Of a DNA stretch of 64,000 nt, positions 8,439-17,434 are shown in pieces (position 1 is the stretch's first letter; each line of letters opens with the position of its first letter). The translations under genes were made by a program, and so were the position numbers. The stretch lies in the NCBI RefSeq assembly GCF_009687845.1, contig NZ_BLAD01000062.1, forward strand, positions 1 to 64,000. The letters are read 5' to 3'. This DNA is from Acrocarpospora corrugata (GTDB lineage: Bacteria; Actinomycetota; Actinomycetes; Streptosporangiales; Streptosporangiaceae). Under the pieces are notes generated by a model, which saw only the letters and a program-made list of their open reading frames with translations, was not told where the DNA came from and searched no databases.

Positions 8439-9791
8439 GTGGGCGACTTCGCCACGATCTTCAAGGCGTACGATGTGCGCGGCGTGGTTCCCGGCGAACT
8501 GGACGAAGAGATCGCCGAAGCCGTCGGAGCCGCATTCGTCGAGGTGGTCGAGGCGACCTCGCTGGTGATCGCGCATGACATGCGGGACTCCTCCGGGCCG
8601 CTGGCCGCCGCCTTCGCCCGCGGCGCGACCGCCCGCGGCGCGGACGTGATCAACGCCGGGCTCGGCTCCACCGACCTGCTCTACTACGCCAGCGGCAGCC
8701 TGGACCTGCCGGGCGTGATGTTCACCGCCAGCCACAACCCGGCCCGCTACAACGGCATGAAGATGTGCCGCGCGGGCGCGGTCCCGATCGGCCGCGAGAC
8801 CGGGCTGACCGAGATCAGGGACCGGGCCGCGACGCTGCTGGGCGTCCCGCTCGGCCGCCGGACCGGGAGCGTCACCGAGAAGAACCTGCTGGCCGGTTAC
8901 GCCGGCCATCTCCGGTCGCTGGTGGACCTGTCCGGCAGCCGGCCGCTCAAGGTGGTCGCGGACGCGGGCAACGGCATGGGCGGACTGACCGTCCCCGAGG
9001 TGTTCGCCGGGCTGCCGATCACGCTGATCCCGCTCTACTTCGAGCTCGACGGCGACTTCCCGAACCACGAGGCGAACCCGCTCCAGCCGGAGAACCTGAT
9101 CGACCTGCAGCGGGCCGTGCTGGCCGAGGGCGCCGACGTCGGTCTCGCCTTCGACGGCGACGCGGACCGCTGCTGGGTGATCGACGAGCGCGGCGCGTCG
9201 GTCTCGCCGTCCACGATCACCGCCCTGGTCGCCGCCAGGGAGCTGGCCAAGCACCCCGGTTCGACGATCATCCACAATCTGATCACCTCACTCGGGGTGC
9301 CGGAGATCGTCCGCGAGCACGGCGGGGTGCCGGTCCGCACCCGGGTCGGGCACTCCTACATCAAGGCCGACATGGCCAGGACCGGCGCGGTGTTCGGCGG
9401 CGAGCACTCGGCGCACTACTACTTCAAGGATTTCTGGTTCGCCGACTCCGGCCTGCTGGCGGCGCTGCACGTGCTGGCCGCGCTCGGCGAGCAGGATCGC
9501 CCGCTGTCGGAGGTGCTGTCGGGCTATGCCCGGTACGCCGCCTCCGGCGAGATCAACAGCACGGTCGCGGACCAGGCCGCCGCGATCACCCAGGTGCGCG
9601 CGGCGTACGCGTCCCGCGACGGTGTTACGTTCGACGAGCTGGACGGACTCACCGTGACCGGCCCCGACTGGTGGTTCAACTTGCGCGCGTCCAACACCGA
9701 GCCGCTGCTCCGGCTGAACGCCGAGGGCGCGGACGCGGCGCGGATGGCTGCGGTGCGCGACGAGGTTCTGAGAGAGGTACAAGGGATTTGA
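8439..9791 (+). CDS. manB: phosphomannomutase/phosphoglucomutase (alpha-D-phosphohexomutase)
   Basis: Interconverts hexose 6- and 1-phosphates, feeding GDP-mannose and other sugar nucleotides for envelope glycans. At 450 residues it has normal family length. It carries the active-site phosphoserine loop TASHNP near residues 95-100, the metal loop DGDADR near 239-244, the sugar loop GGEHSAHYYF and the C-terminal phosphate-binding NTEP. The start is GTG 8439 after GGGGCTGGA. The stop overlaps the TTG of the Trm112-like gene by 4 bp, so manB, Trm112 and the SIS gene form one coupled operon. Mannose versus glucose preference cannot be read from the sequence. Confidence 0.92.
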   Translation: MGDFATIFKAYDVRGVVPGELDEEIAEAVGAAFVEVVEATSLVIAHDMRDSSGPLAAAFARGATARGADVINAGLGSTDLLYYASGSLDLPGVMFTASHNPARYNGMKMCRAGAVPIGRETGLTEIRDRAATLLGVPLGRRTGSVTEKNLLAGYAGHLRSLVDLSGSRPLKVVADAGNGMGGLTVPEVFAGLPITLIPLYFELDGDFPNHEANPLQPENLIDLQRAVLAEGADVGLAFDGDADRCWVIDERGASVSPSTITALVAARELAKHPGSTIIHNLITSLGVPEIVREHGGVPVRTRVGHSYIKADMARTGAVFGGEHSAHYYFKDFWFADSGLLAALHVLAALGEQDRPLSEVLSGYARYAASGEINSTVADQAAAITQVRAAYASRDGVTFDELDGLTVTGPDWWFNLRASNTEPLLRLNAEGADAARMAAVRDEVLREVQGI

Positions 9792-9961
9792 AGATCGACG
9801 ACTGGCTGCTGGACATCCTGGCCTGCCCCTCGTGCAAGTCCCCGCTCCGGGCGTCCGCCGACAGCGACGAGCTGGCGTGCACCGCCGAGTCGTGCGGGCT
9901 GGTCTATCCGGTGCGCGACGACATTCCGGTGCTCCTCGTCGACGAGGCCCGGAAGGCATGA
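9788..9961 (+). CDS. Trm112-family zinc-binding peptide
   Basis: A 57-residue protein beginning (TTG) MKIDDWLLDILACPSCK with CPSC and a second Cys pair (residues ~33 and 38) forming a zinc ribbon, then the family ending YPVRDDIPVLL. Trm112-like proteins in eukaryotes and archaea activate methyltransferases. In Actinobacteria the partner is not settled, and the gene is fixed between manB and the isomerase-like gene. The unusual TTG start is decided by overlap with the manB stop (TTGA) and by the conserved MKID start. It ends in an ATGA overlap with the next gene. Confidence 0.88.
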   Translation: MKIDDWLLDILACPSCKSPLRASADSDELACTAESCGLVYPVRDDIPVLLVDEARKA

Positions 9962-11058
9962 ACTGGGAGCCTGAGCAGCTCGACGACCAGGCTTATCTGG
10001 CCGCCGGGGATCCCTCGGGCCTGCTGGTCTCGGTCGCCTCCTCGGCCGCCCAGATCCGCACCGCGCACCGCGCCGCCGCCGAGGCCGCCGTGGACGCGAT
10101 CGCGTCCGAGGGGCGGCCACGGGCGATCGTGGTGGCCGGGACGGGCGTCGCGGGCGTGGCCGGGGACGTGCTGGACGCCGTCTGCGGGCACGGCTCCTCC
10201 GTGCCGGTGTCGATCGTCCGCGGCTACCGGCTGCCCGGCTGGGTGGGCGCGGCCGACCTGGTGATGGCGGTGTCCGGCACCGGGGACACCGAGGAGACCC
10301 TGACGGTGGCCGCCGAGGCGGCCAGGCGCGGCTGCCGGCTCCTGGCCGTGGGCGGCAAGGGGTCGCCGTTGCAGGCGCTGGCCACCCAGCGGAGCGCGCC
10401 GTTCGTCCCGGTCGATCCGGCCGCGAGGACGGCGCTGTGGCCGCTGGTGGTGCCGCTGATCGCCGCCGCCGGCTCGCTCGGCCTGGTGGAGGCGGGCGTG
10501 GACCTGTTCGAGTCGGTGGCCAAACGGCTGGAGGACGTGGCGCACCGCTGCCGGCCGTCCAGCGAGTCGTTCATCAACCCGGGCAAGACGCTCGCCGATG
10601 AGATCGCGGAGACGATCCCGGTGATCTGGGGTTCGTCCCGGTTGATGGCGGTCGCCGCGGCCCGGCTGGCCGGCCAGCTGAACGAGAACGCCCGCTACCC
10701 CGCCATCTGGGGCGAGCTACCGGAGGCCGGGCACAACCAGCTCGCCGCCCTGGACGGCCCGCTGGCCCAGCGCGACATCTTCGCCGACGGGCCGACCCGC
10801 TCGCTGCGCCTGTTCATCTTCCGCGACGCCGAGGAGCATCCGCAGGTCGCCAAGGCCCGCCAGCTGTCGGTCCGGCTGGCCCAGGACCGCGGCGTCCCGG
10901 TGTCCGAGATCGCCGCCGAGGCCGGGCATCCGCTGGAACGGCTGGCCACGGTGATCGGCCTGGGCGACTACGCCGGCGTCTATCTGTCGCTCGGTTACGG
11001 CGGCGATCCGGCCCCCGTCTCGGCCGTTGCCGAGCTGAGGGCAAGAATTGGCCAATAG
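9958..11058 (+). CDS. SIS-domain phosphoglucose/phosphomannose isomerase-like protein
   Basis: A 366-residue protein of the bifunctional PGI/PMI family. It has an N-terminal SIS fold (AIVVAGTGVAGVAGDVL; MAVSGTGDTEETL for the phosphosugar loop) and a C-terminal domain with the conserved NENARYPAIWGELPEAGHN, whose Glu and His act in isomerisation in characterised relatives. It probably supplies mannose 6-phosphate or fructose 6-phosphate for manB, with which it is translationally coupled through the Trm112 gene. The start is ATG 9958 (ATGA overlap). Confidence 0.82.
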   Translation: MNWEPEQLDDQAYLAAGDPSGLLVSVASSAAQIRTAHRAAAEAAVDAIASEGRPRAIVVAGTGVAGVAGDVLDAVCGHGSSVPVSIVRGYRLPGWVGAADLVMAVSGTGDTEETLTVAAEAARRGCRLLAVGGKGSPLQALATQRSAPFVPVDPAARTALWPLVVPLIAAAGSLGLVEAGVDLFESVAKRLEDVAHRCRPSSESFINPGKTLADEIAETIPVIWGSSRLMAVAAARLAGQLNENARYPAIWGELPEAGHNQLAALDGPLAQRDIFADGPTRSLRLFIFRDAEEHPQVAKARQLSVRLAQDRGVPVSEIAAEAGHPLERLATVIGLGDYAGVYLSLGYGGDPAPVSAVAELRARIGQ

Positions 11059-11091
11059 GATCTCCTTGGTCGAGTACTGGAGGAGTCTTCT

Positions 11092-12024
11092 GTGAGCGCG
11101 GGTGGCGGTACCAAGGCGATCATCGCGGCGTTGGTCGCGAATATGGCTATCGCGGTGGCGAAGTTCGTGGCGTTCCTGTTCACGGGGTCGTCGTCCATGC
11201 TCGCGGAATCGGTGCACTCGGTGGCCGACTCGGGCAACCAGGCGTTGCTGCTGGTCGGTGGCAAGCGGGCGGCCCGGGGCCGTACTCCGGAACATCCGTT
11301 CGGGTATGGCCGGGAGCGCTATTTCTACGCGTTCGTGGTGGCGGTCGTGCTGTTCACCATCGGCGCGGTCTTCTCGCTGTACGAGGGCTATCACAAGATC
11401 TCGCACCCGGAGGAGCTGACCTCGCCTCAGTGGGCGTTCGGGGTGTTGATCTTCGCGATCATCGCGGAGCTGTTCTCGTTCCGTACCGCCATCGTGGAGT
11501 CCAACCTGGTGCGCGGGTCGCAGTCGTGGGTGTCGTTCATCCGCCGCTCCAAGTCGCCCGAGCTGCCGGTGGTGCTGCTGGAGGACCTGGGCGCGCTGGT
11601 CGGCCTGATCTTCGCGCTGTTCGGCGTGACGATGGCGGTCGTCACCGGGGAGCCGGTCTGGGACGGCATCGGCACCGTCATGATCGGCGTGCTGCTGGCG
11701 ATCATCGCGGTGATCCTGGCGATCGAGACCAAGTCGCTGCTGATCGGTGAGGGCGCCGGCCCCGAGGTGGAGCGGCAGATCCGTACCGCCCTGGAGAGCG
11801 CGCCCGAAGTGACCAGGATCATCCACATGCGCACCCTGCACCTCGGGCCCGAGGAGCTGCTGGTGGCGGCCAAGATCGCGGTGGATCACGACGACACCGC
11901 GGCCGAGGTGGCGCGCGGCATCGACGAGGCCGAGCAGCGGATCAGGGCGCAGGTCCCGATCGCCCGGGTGATCTACCTGGAGCCCGACCTGGACCGGTCG
12001 AGCTCCCCGAACGGCAACCCCTAA
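11092..12024 (+). CDS. cation diffusion facilitator (CDF) family metal efflux transporter
   Basis: Exports divalent metal (Zn, Fe, Mn or Co) across the cytoplasmic membrane by proton antiport. The 310-residue protein has about six hydrophobic segments. The first contains SSMLAESVHSVADSGNQ, holding the metal-site Asp/His pattern typical of CDF helix II. HPFGYGRERYFYAF follows, and a soluble C-terminal domain ends the protein. The start is GTG 11092 with GGAGGAG 6 nt upstream. It is convergent with the MerR gene, and the two stops overlap by 3 bp. The metal cannot be assigned. MerR proximity hints at metal control, but that regulator looks atypical. Confidence 0.88.
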   Translation: MSAGGGTKAIIAALVANMAIAVAKFVAFLFTGSSSMLAESVHSVADSGNQALLLVGGKRAARGRTPEHPFGYGRERYFYAFVVAVVLFTIGAVFSLYEGYHKISHPEELTSPQWAFGVLIFAIIAELFSFRTAIVESNLVRGSQSWVSFIRRSKSPELPVVLLEDLGALVGLIFALFGVTMAVVTGEPVWDGIGTVMIGVLLAIIAVILAIETKSLLIGEGAGPEVERQIRTALESAPEVTRIIHMRTLHLGPEELLVAAKIAVDHDDTAAEVARGIDEAEQRIRAQVPIARVIYLEPDLDRSSSPNGNP

Positions 12025-12353
12025 CGCCCGCGTAGCAGGCGCAGCGCCTTCTCCTTCTCGAAGTCCAGGGCCCGCCGGGGCGCCTGGATCCGCCCGATCC
12101 GGATGCCCAGGTCGCGCACGGCCTGGGCGACCGCGGGCTCGGACAGGGTCCGCAGCGCGAAGGCCAGCTCCGCGGGGGACACGTCGAAGCGGCGTTCCAG
12201 TTCCAGTGCCTGGGTGACCGCCGCCAGTTCCTCGGTGCCGAACCGGCGATGCGACCCCTTGTCGCGCACCGGCGGCAGCAGTCCGAGCGCTTCTCGGTAG
12301 CGGAGCATGCGCGGGGACATGCCCAGCCGCGCCGCCGCTTCGGTGATCCGCAT
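12021..12353 (-). CDS. short MerR-family transcriptional regulator
   Basis: A 110-residue protein with the MerR winged HTH at the N-terminus ([39 protein letters not shown]) and a short helical C-terminus. There are no obvious metal-binding Cys residues, so it is unlikely to be a classical metal sensor. It is divergent from ahcY and convergent with the CDF gene (overlapping stops). An AGAAT-AGCG-ATTCT palindrome lies 6 bp upstream of its start and could be its operator. Control of itself and of ahcY is a reasonable inference. Confidence 0.85.
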   Translation of the reverse strand: MRITEAAARLGMSPRMLRYREALGLLPPVRDKGSHRRFGTEELAAVTQALELERRFDVSPAELAFALRTLSEPAVAQAVRDLGIRIGRIQAPRRALDFEKEKALRLLRGR

Positions 12354-12359
12354 ACCCCC

Positions 12360-12418
12360 AGAATAGCGATTCTTACATTCTTGTGTGAGGTTCAGCCCTC
12401 CAGGCGTGCGCGGAGGGC
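12360..12418. promoter_or_regulatory. operator-like palindrome and leader hairpin between merR-like gene and ahcY
   Basis: AGAAT-AGCG-ATTCT (12360-12373) is a perfect inverted repeat next to the AT-rich TCTTACATTCTTGTGTG stretch in an otherwise GC-rich gap. GCCCTCC (12395-12401) can pair with GGAGGGC (12412-12418) in what would be the ahcY leader. I do not see the conserved core expected of a SAH riboswitch. Confidence 0.4.
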
Positions 12419-12467
12419 GATTCGGCCCCTAAACTCGCAGACGTCGTTACGAGAGGGGACACCCCAG

Positions 12468-13895
12468 ATGGACTTCAAGGTCGCCGACCTTTCGCTTGCG
12501 GACTTCGGCCGCAAGGAGATCCGACTCGCTGAGCACGAGATGCCGGGCCTGATGGCGACCCGCAGCGAGTTCGCCGCCAGCCAGCCGCTGCGCGGCGCGA
12601 AGATCATGGGCTCGCTGCACATGACCATCCAGACCGCCGTCCTGATCGAGACGCTGGTCGCGCTCGGCGCCGACGTGCGCTGGGTCTCGTGCAACATCTT
12701 CTCCACCCAGGACCACGCCGCCGCCGCGGTCGCCGTCGGCCCCGAGGGCACCGTCGAGGCGCCCAAGGGCGTGCCCGTCTTCGCCTGGAAGGGCGAGACG
12801 CTGGAAGAGTACTGGTGGTGCACCGATCAGGCGCTCCGCTGGCCGGACGGCTCCGGCCCGAACATGATCCTGGATGACGGCGGGGACGCCACCCTGCTGG
12901 TGCACAAGGGCGCCGAGTTCGAGAAGTCCGGCGTGGTGCCGACCGCCACCGAGGACGACCCCGAGGAGTGGGGCATCATCCTCGACCTGCTCCGCCGTAC
13001 CGTCGACGACTCCAAGCGGTGGAGCGCGGTCGCCGCCGAGATCAAGGGCGTCACCGAGGAGACCACCACCGGCGTGCACCGGCTGTACGAGATGTTCAAC
13101 AACGGCCAGCTGCTCTTCCCGGCCATCAACGTGAACGACTCGGTCACCAAGTCCAAGTTCGACAACAAGTACGGCTGCCGCCACTCCGTGCTGGACGGCC
13201 TGAACCGGGCCACCGACGTGCTGATCGGCGGCAAGGTGGCCGTGATCTGCGGCTACGGCGACGTCGGCAAGGGCTGCGCGGACGCGCTCCGCGGCCAGGG
13301 CGCCCGGGTCATCGTCACCGAGATCGACCCGATCTGCGCGCTCCAGGCGGCCATGGACGGGTTCCAGGTCACCACCCTGGAGGACGTGGTCGGCATCGCC
13401 GACATCTTCGTCACCACGACCGGCAACTTCGGCATCATCACCGCCGACCACATGGCGCAGATGAAGCACAACGCGATCGTCTCCAACATCGGCCACTTCG
13501 ACAACGAGATCGACATGGCCGGGCTGGCCCGCATCCCCGGCATCGTGAAGGAGGAGGTCAAGCCCCAGGTGCACACCTGGACCTTCCCCGACGGCCACCA
13601 GATCATCCTGCTGGCCGAGGGCCGCCTGATGAACCTGGGCTGCGCGACCGGCCACCCGTCGTTCGTGATGTCCAACTCCTTCACCAACCAGGTGATCGCC
13701 CAGATGGAGCTGTTCACCAAGACCGACCAGTACCCCATCGGGGTGTACGTGCTGCCCAAGCACCTGGACGAGAAGGTCGCCCGGCTGCACCTGGACGCGC
13801 TCGGGGTGAAGCTGACCAAGCTCACCAAGAAGCAGGCCGAGTACATCGGGGTGGACGTCGAGGGTCCGTACAAGCCGGACCACTACCGCTACTAG
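12468..13895 (+). CDS. ahcY: adenosylhomocysteinase, long bacterial form
   Basis: Hydrolyses S-adenosylhomocysteine to adenosine and homocysteine with bound NAD, relieving product inhibition of methyltransferases. The 475-residue protein has the family length and landmarks: [25 protein letters not shown], the NAD loop GYGDVGKG near residues 262-269, and the C-terminal KPDHYRY that completes the neighbouring subunit's NAD site. The start is ATG 12468 behind GAGAGGGGA. An in-frame upstream extension to 12249 overlaps the MerR gene and is not conserved. A perfect hairpin separates it from a second, shorter paralogue. Confidence 0.97.
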   Translation: MDFKVADLSLADFGRKEIRLAEHEMPGLMATRSEFAASQPLRGAKIMGSLHMTIQTAVLIETLVALGADVRWVSCNIFSTQDHAAAAVAVGPEGTVEAPKGVPVFAWKGETLEEYWWCTDQALRWPDGSGPNMILDDGGDATLLVHKGAEFEKSGVVPTATEDDPEEWGIILDLLRRTVDDSKRWSAVAAEIKGVTEETTTGVHRLYEMFNNGQLLFPAINVNDSVTKSKFDNKYGCRHSVLDGLNRATDVLIGGKVAVICGYGDVGKGCADALRGQGARVIVTEIDPICALQAAMDGFQVTTLEDVVGIADIFVTTTGNFGIITADHMAQMKHNAIVSNIGHFDNEIDMAGLARIPGIVKEEVKPQVHTWTFPDGHQIILLAEGRLMNLGCATGHPSFVMSNSFTNQVIAQMELFTKTDQYPIGVYVLPKHLDEKVARLHLDALGVKLTKLTKKQAEYIGVDVEGPYKPDHYRY

Positions 13896-13904
13896 CAGGT
13901 CGCT

Positions 13905-13930
13905 GAAGGGCCCCCGCCTGGGGGCCCTTC
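13905..13930 (+). terminator. hairpin between the two SAH-hydrolase genes
   Basis: GAAGGGCCCCC (13905-13915) and GGGGGCCCTTC (13920-13930) form a perfect 11-bp stem with loop GCCT, 10 bp after the ahcY stop. There is no T-tract. It ends 20 bp before the next GTG, so it may attenuate rather than fully stop transcription. Confidence 0.7.
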
Positions 13931-13950
13931 GAACGGGGGAGTCTTCGAAC

Positions 13951-15192
13951 GTGGGAGTCGTGGACGGATCGCTGGCCGAGGCCGGGGAGCGGCGGATCGG
14001 CTGGGCCTCGCGGTCCATGCCGGTGCTGACGGCCATCGGGGCGCGGTTCGCCGAGGAGCTCCCCTTCGCCGGGATACGGATCGCGGCCTGCCTGCACGTC
14101 ACCGCCGAGACCGCGGTTCTGATGGGCGCGCTCAGGGCGGGCGGCGCGGAGATCGCCCTGGCGGCGTCCAACCCGCTCTCCACCCAGGACGACGTCGCGG
14201 TCGCCCTCGCCGAGTACGGCATCGCCGTGCACGCGCGGGCGGGCGTGGACCGGGACACCTACTACCGGCACATCCACCGCGCCCTGGACATCGCCCCGGA
14301 TCTGGTCCTCGACGACGGCTGCGACCTGGTCAACATCCTGCACACCGAGCGGACCGAGATCGCGGTCCTGGGCGGCTGCGAGGAGACCACGACCGGGATC
14401 ATCCGGCTCCGGCAGATGGCCGCCGAGAACGCGCTCAAGTTCCCGATGGTCGCCGTCAACGACACCCGTACGAAGCGCATGTTCGACAACCGCTACGGAA
14501 CCGGGCAGTCGACTTTCGACGGCATCATGCGGGCGACGAACGTGCTGCTGGCCGGGCGTACGGTGGTGGTCGCCGGGTTCGGCTACTGCGGCCGCGGCGT
14601 GGCCGAACGCGCCAAGGGCCTGGGCGCGCGGGTCATCGTCACCGAGATCGACCCGGTGAAGGCGCTGGACGCCTCGATGCAGGGCTACGAGGTGCGGTCG
14701 ATGGCCGAGGCGGCCGTGGTCGGGGACGTCTTCATCACGGTCACCGGCAACCGCGACGTGATCCGCGCCGAACATCTGGTCCTGATGAAGGACGGCGCGA
14801 TCCTCGCCAACGCGGGCCATTTCGATGTCGAGGTCGACGTCCGCGCCCTCGCCGACCTGGCCGACGCCGTCCACCCGGGAATCCGCCCCAACATGGACGA
14901 ATACCTCCTGAACGGCCGCCGTCTCCTCCTCCTCGCCGAAGGCCGCCTCGTCAACCTGGCCGCCGCCGAGGGCCACCCCGCCGCCGTCATGGACATGTCC
15001 TTCTCAGCCCAGGCCCTCGCCGCCGCCTGGCTGGCCGGCGAGCACGCCAACCTCGCTCCCGGCGTGTATGACGTGCCCACCCAGATCGACACCCAGGTGG
15101 CGAGCCTGAAACTGGCCGCCACCGGGATCACCATCGACTCCCTCACCCCCGACCAGGAGTCCTACCTGCACTCCTGGCGCCTGGGCAGCTGA
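13951..15192 (+). CDS. second adenosylhomocysteinase-like protein, short form
   Basis: A 413-residue paralogue of the upstream ahcY product. It keeps the substrate and NAD motifs (NPLSTQDDVAVA, DDGCDLVN, CEETTTGIIRLRQM, NAD loop GFGYCGRG near 210-217, GHFDVEVDV, MDMSFSAQALAAAWL). It lacks the ~40-residue insertion and the C-terminal HYRY of the long bacterial form, ending at SWRLGS. It resembles the short archaeal/Thermotoga-type enzymes, which tolerate other cofactors or handle S-inosylhomocysteine in some archaea. The start is GTG 13951. Retention of catalytic-looking residues argues for an enzyme rather than a relic. The substrate is uncertain. Confidence 0.85.
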   Translation: MGVVDGSLAEAGERRIGWASRSMPVLTAIGARFAEELPFAGIRIAACLHVTAETAVLMGALRAGGAEIALAASNPLSTQDDVAVALAEYGIAVHARAGVDRDTYYRHIHRALDIAPDLVLDDGCDLVNILHTERTEIAVLGGCEETTTGIIRLRQMAAENALKFPMVAVNDTRTKRMFDNRYGTGQSTFDGIMRATNVLLAGRTVVVAGFGYCGRGVAERAKGLGARVIVTEIDPVKALDASMQGYEVRSMAEAAVVGDVFITVTGNRDVIRAEHLVLMKDGAILANAGHFDVEVDVRALADLADAVHPGIRPNMDEYLLNGRRLLLLAEGRLVNLAAAEGHPAAVMDMSFSAQALAAAWLAGEHANLAPGVYDVPTQIDTQVASLKLAATGITIDSLTPDQESYLHSWRLGS

Positions 15193-16533
15193 TTATCGAG
15201 CCCTCTGCAGGAGCGGGAGGGCGACGTATGGGAAGGCCGGGCCGGTGGGTGTGCCGGGACCGGTGACGGGGCTCTCGCCGAGCTGCGGCGCGCCCGGACC
15301 GGCCGGCTCTCCCATCAGCATGCGGACGGTGATGGCGCCGACGTCGTCGCCCAGCCGGCGGCCGTTGGGAAAGCCCTGCTCGTCCCCGCCCAGGAGGCCG
15401 AACCGGTTCGGTCGCGGGGTGACGGGCGTGGCCATGTTGAGCCGCAGCTCGTCCGCCGGCGCGAACGCGCGCGGATCGGCGTCCTGGTTGAGCAGCTGCG
15501 AGTTCAGATCGACGCGGATGGGCCCGTTCGCCTTGGTGGTCAGCCCGGTGAGGAAGATCTCCTCCAGGTCGGTACGGGGTTCGGCCGGGGCCTTCGCGCC
15601 GGAACTGATCGCGATGGTGTGCGGAAGGCGGGGTTTGCGCACGGCGTCGATCAGGCCGCGGGCCCGGTTGTCCTCGGCGGGCGTGATCGTGTTGTAGTGG
15701 GGCGCGAGCTCGGGAATGATCGCGTCACAGAAGTTGGGGTTGCCCATCCGGGAGACCTGCCGGTAGCGCCCGCCGCCGGACCCGAACAGGTTGAGCGAGG
15801 CGCGGCCCGCCGCCGTGGTCACTCCGATCACCGGGTTGCGCCGCGGGTCGCCGTTGAGCGCGAGGGCCTTCTTGGGGACCTGGATGGCGAGCGTCTGGAT
15901 GTTCTCCTGCAGACCCAGGTCGGTCTTGGGGAGCAGGGCGGCGAAACCGAGCCGGAGCATGCCGGCGATCTTGAAGTCGAAGAAGAAGGGATCGGTCGCC
16001 TGCCCCGCGTAGGTCTGCCCGCCACCGGGGAGCGGGACGACCGCCTTGTCACGGAGGGACGCGAAGTCGCCGAACGGCCCCGCGGACGCCCGGGGTGCGA
16101 TCCCGTCGCTCACCAGGGTTCGCGGTGGCTGCCCAGGCCGCAGCTCCTGCAGCGTGTACGCCTGGGTGGTGTCGAGGCCGAACACACCGGTGTTCTTGAA
16201 CGTCCAGCGGTAGGTCAGGCTGGGCCGGCCGGTGCCGTCGGAGTCGATGTTGAGGTCGTAGTAGGCGTTCGTCGCGAACCTGTACGTCGGCGACGGCAGC
16301 GGAGCCTGGAGCGGGAAGTAGTTCGCGATGAACGTCACCGTGTCCGGCTTGTCGGGACTGGTGAACGCGTAGAGGTCGGTCGTGTCCATGGCCGGATCGG
16401 CCGCCAGCAGCAGGGTGTCGAGATGACTCGACGCCTGGACTGTCGAGGGCCCGGAACCGGCGATCGTCGCCAGCAGGATCGCCCCGCCCGCGCCGACGGC
16501 CAGCGTCGTCCGGCTTCCATGTGAGATTTCCAT
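15193..16533 (-). CDS. exported DUF4331 family protein
   Basis: A 446-residue protein with an N-terminal basic stretch and hydrophobic signal sequence (about residues 8-33), then the DUF4331 hallmark SSHLDTLLLAADPAMDTTDLYAF. In relatives this domain is exported and has an Asp-rich N-terminal motif. The biochemical role is unknown. It ends directly against the SAH-hydrolase stop (adjacent positions, convergent). A small secreted protein and a divergent TPR protein lie upstream, a combination seen with DUF4331 genes, and joint work at the cell surface is inferred. Confidence 0.85.
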   Translation of the reverse strand: MEISHGSRTTLAVGAGGAILLATIAGSGPSTVQASSHLDTLLLAADPAMDTTDLYAFTSPDKPDTVTFIANYFPLQAPLPSPTYRFATNAYYDLNIDSDGTGRPSLTYRWTFKNTGVFGLDTTQAYTLQELRPGQPPRTLVSDGIAPRASAGPFGDFASLRDKAVVPLPGGGQTYAGQATDPFFFDFKIAGMLRLGFAALLPKTDLGLQENIQTLAIQVPKKALALNGDPRRNPVIGVTTAAGRASLNLFGSGGGRYRQVSRMGNPNFCDAIIPELAPHYNTITPAEDNRARGLIDAVRKPRLPHTIAISSGAKAPAEPRTDLEEIFLTGLTTKANGPIRVDLNSQLLNQDADPRAFAPADELRLNMATPVTPRPNRFGLLGGDEQGFPNGRRLGDDVGAITVRMLMGEPAGPGAPQLGESPVTGPGTPTGPAFPYVALPLLQRAR

Positions 16534-16567
16534 GCTGCACCTATCGGCTCAAGAAGTTGATATTGAG

Positions 16568-16608
16568 CGCCCGCGCAGCCGCCATACCCTCTGGCGGCTG
16601 CGCGGGCG
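16568..16608 (-). terminator. 17-bp perfect hairpin between the two minus-strand secreted-protein genes
   Basis: Positions 16568-16584 pair perfectly with 16592-16608 across a 7-nt loop. It lies 30 bp downstream of the small secreted-protein stop (minus strand) and 35 bp upstream of the DUF4331 start, so it probably separates their transcripts. Confidence 0.8.
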
Positions 16609-16637
16609 GCATCGTCGGCGATCGCGGCGGGGCTAGC

Positions 16638-17270
16638 TCACGCGGCCGTGCGGGTCGGCACGAACTTGAGGTCCACGGTGAGCTCACCGAAGGGGTCGCC
16701 CGCGGCGAGTTCGGTGCCGAAGAGCCGGTTGAGGTCCTTGGCCCACTTGTCGGTCAGCTTCATCGGGAATCTGTCGATCTTGTAGCCGAGGATCTTCGGC
16801 CGCAGGAGGGCCAGAACGTCGGTGGAGGTGAAGCTGGCCAGCTTGTAGTTCCCATCGGCCGGCTCGCCGTTGATCTTCACCTTGCCGTTGGTGCCGCCCT
16901 GCAGGATGTTGAGCCAGAACGGATCCACATCGAACCGGGTGCCGCGTTCGGCGTTGGTGATCGACCAGCCGCCCGGGTAGAAGATCTGCAGCCCGAAGTT
17001 GATGTTGTTCTGCTGCATGCCGACCTTCATCGTCAGCGTCCTCCCGTCGGGGACGCTGACCGGGGCGAGGCCGGAGAGCTTGGAGCCCGTCCGCCGCAAC
17101 TCGTTGTAGAGCTTCTCTCCGAACTGGAAGCGGGCGGCTCCCCACGGGGCGATGTACAGGCCGGGCCCCGGCCGGGGCGGCGGCGGATCGGCGGCGACCG
17201 CGGCCGTGGCCGACAGCGTCAGCGAGGCCAGCGTGGCCGCCACCATGACGGCGATTCGCTTGATGCGCAT
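16638..17270 (-). CDS. small secreted protein, possible HtaA-like fold
   Basis: A 210-residue protein with a clear signal peptide (basic MRIKR, hydrophobic core, AAVAAD cleavage region near residue 27), then a proline stretch and a Trp/Gly-containing domain ending GDPFGELTVDLKF. The start is ATG 17270, preceded by GGGGAG. The longer frame upstream of it has no conserved features. The overall layout faintly recalls HtaA surface domains of actinobacterial haem uptake, but I see no decisive motif, so the function is unassigned. It is the upstream neighbour of DUF4331 and divergent from the TPR gene. Confidence 0.65.
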   Translation of the reverse strand: MRIKRIAVMVAATLASLTLSATAAVAADPPPPRPGPGLYIAPWGAARFQFGEKLYNELRRTGSKLSGLAPVSVPDGRTLTMKVGMQQNNINFGLQIFYPGGWSITNAERGTRFDVDPFWLNILQGGTNGKVKINGEPADGNYKLASFTSTDVLALLRPKILGYKIDRFPMKLTDKWAKDLNRLFGTELAAGDPFGELTVDLKFVPTRTAA

Positions 17271-17354
17271 ATATGGGACTCCCCTAGATGTTCCTGTCGG
17301 CGAACGTGTGCGGCGACAGACTCCGCACGGCTCCCCGTGATCACTCCGTAGCAC

Positions 17355-17365
17355 ATGGTTACCAT
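17355..17365. promoter_or_regulatory. ATGGT-T-ACCAT inverted repeat in the divergent promoter region
   Basis: An 11-bp palindrome (17355-17365) in an AT-richer patch within the 164-bp gap between the divergent secreted-protein (17270) and TPR (17435) genes. It is well placed to control one or both, but no regulator is identifiable. Confidence 0.3.
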
Positions 17366-17434
17366 TGACTACTCTCCGCAAACGGCAAGCTCGCTGCGAG
17401 CGGGTTCATTCGCGAAAATGGGGGAAGCCCGGCC

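Noticed and set aside
12374-12467. possible SAH riboswitch upstream of ahcY
   Set aside because: Only a simple 7-bp hairpin is seen; the conserved core and pseudoknot pattern of the SAH aptamer could not be recognised.
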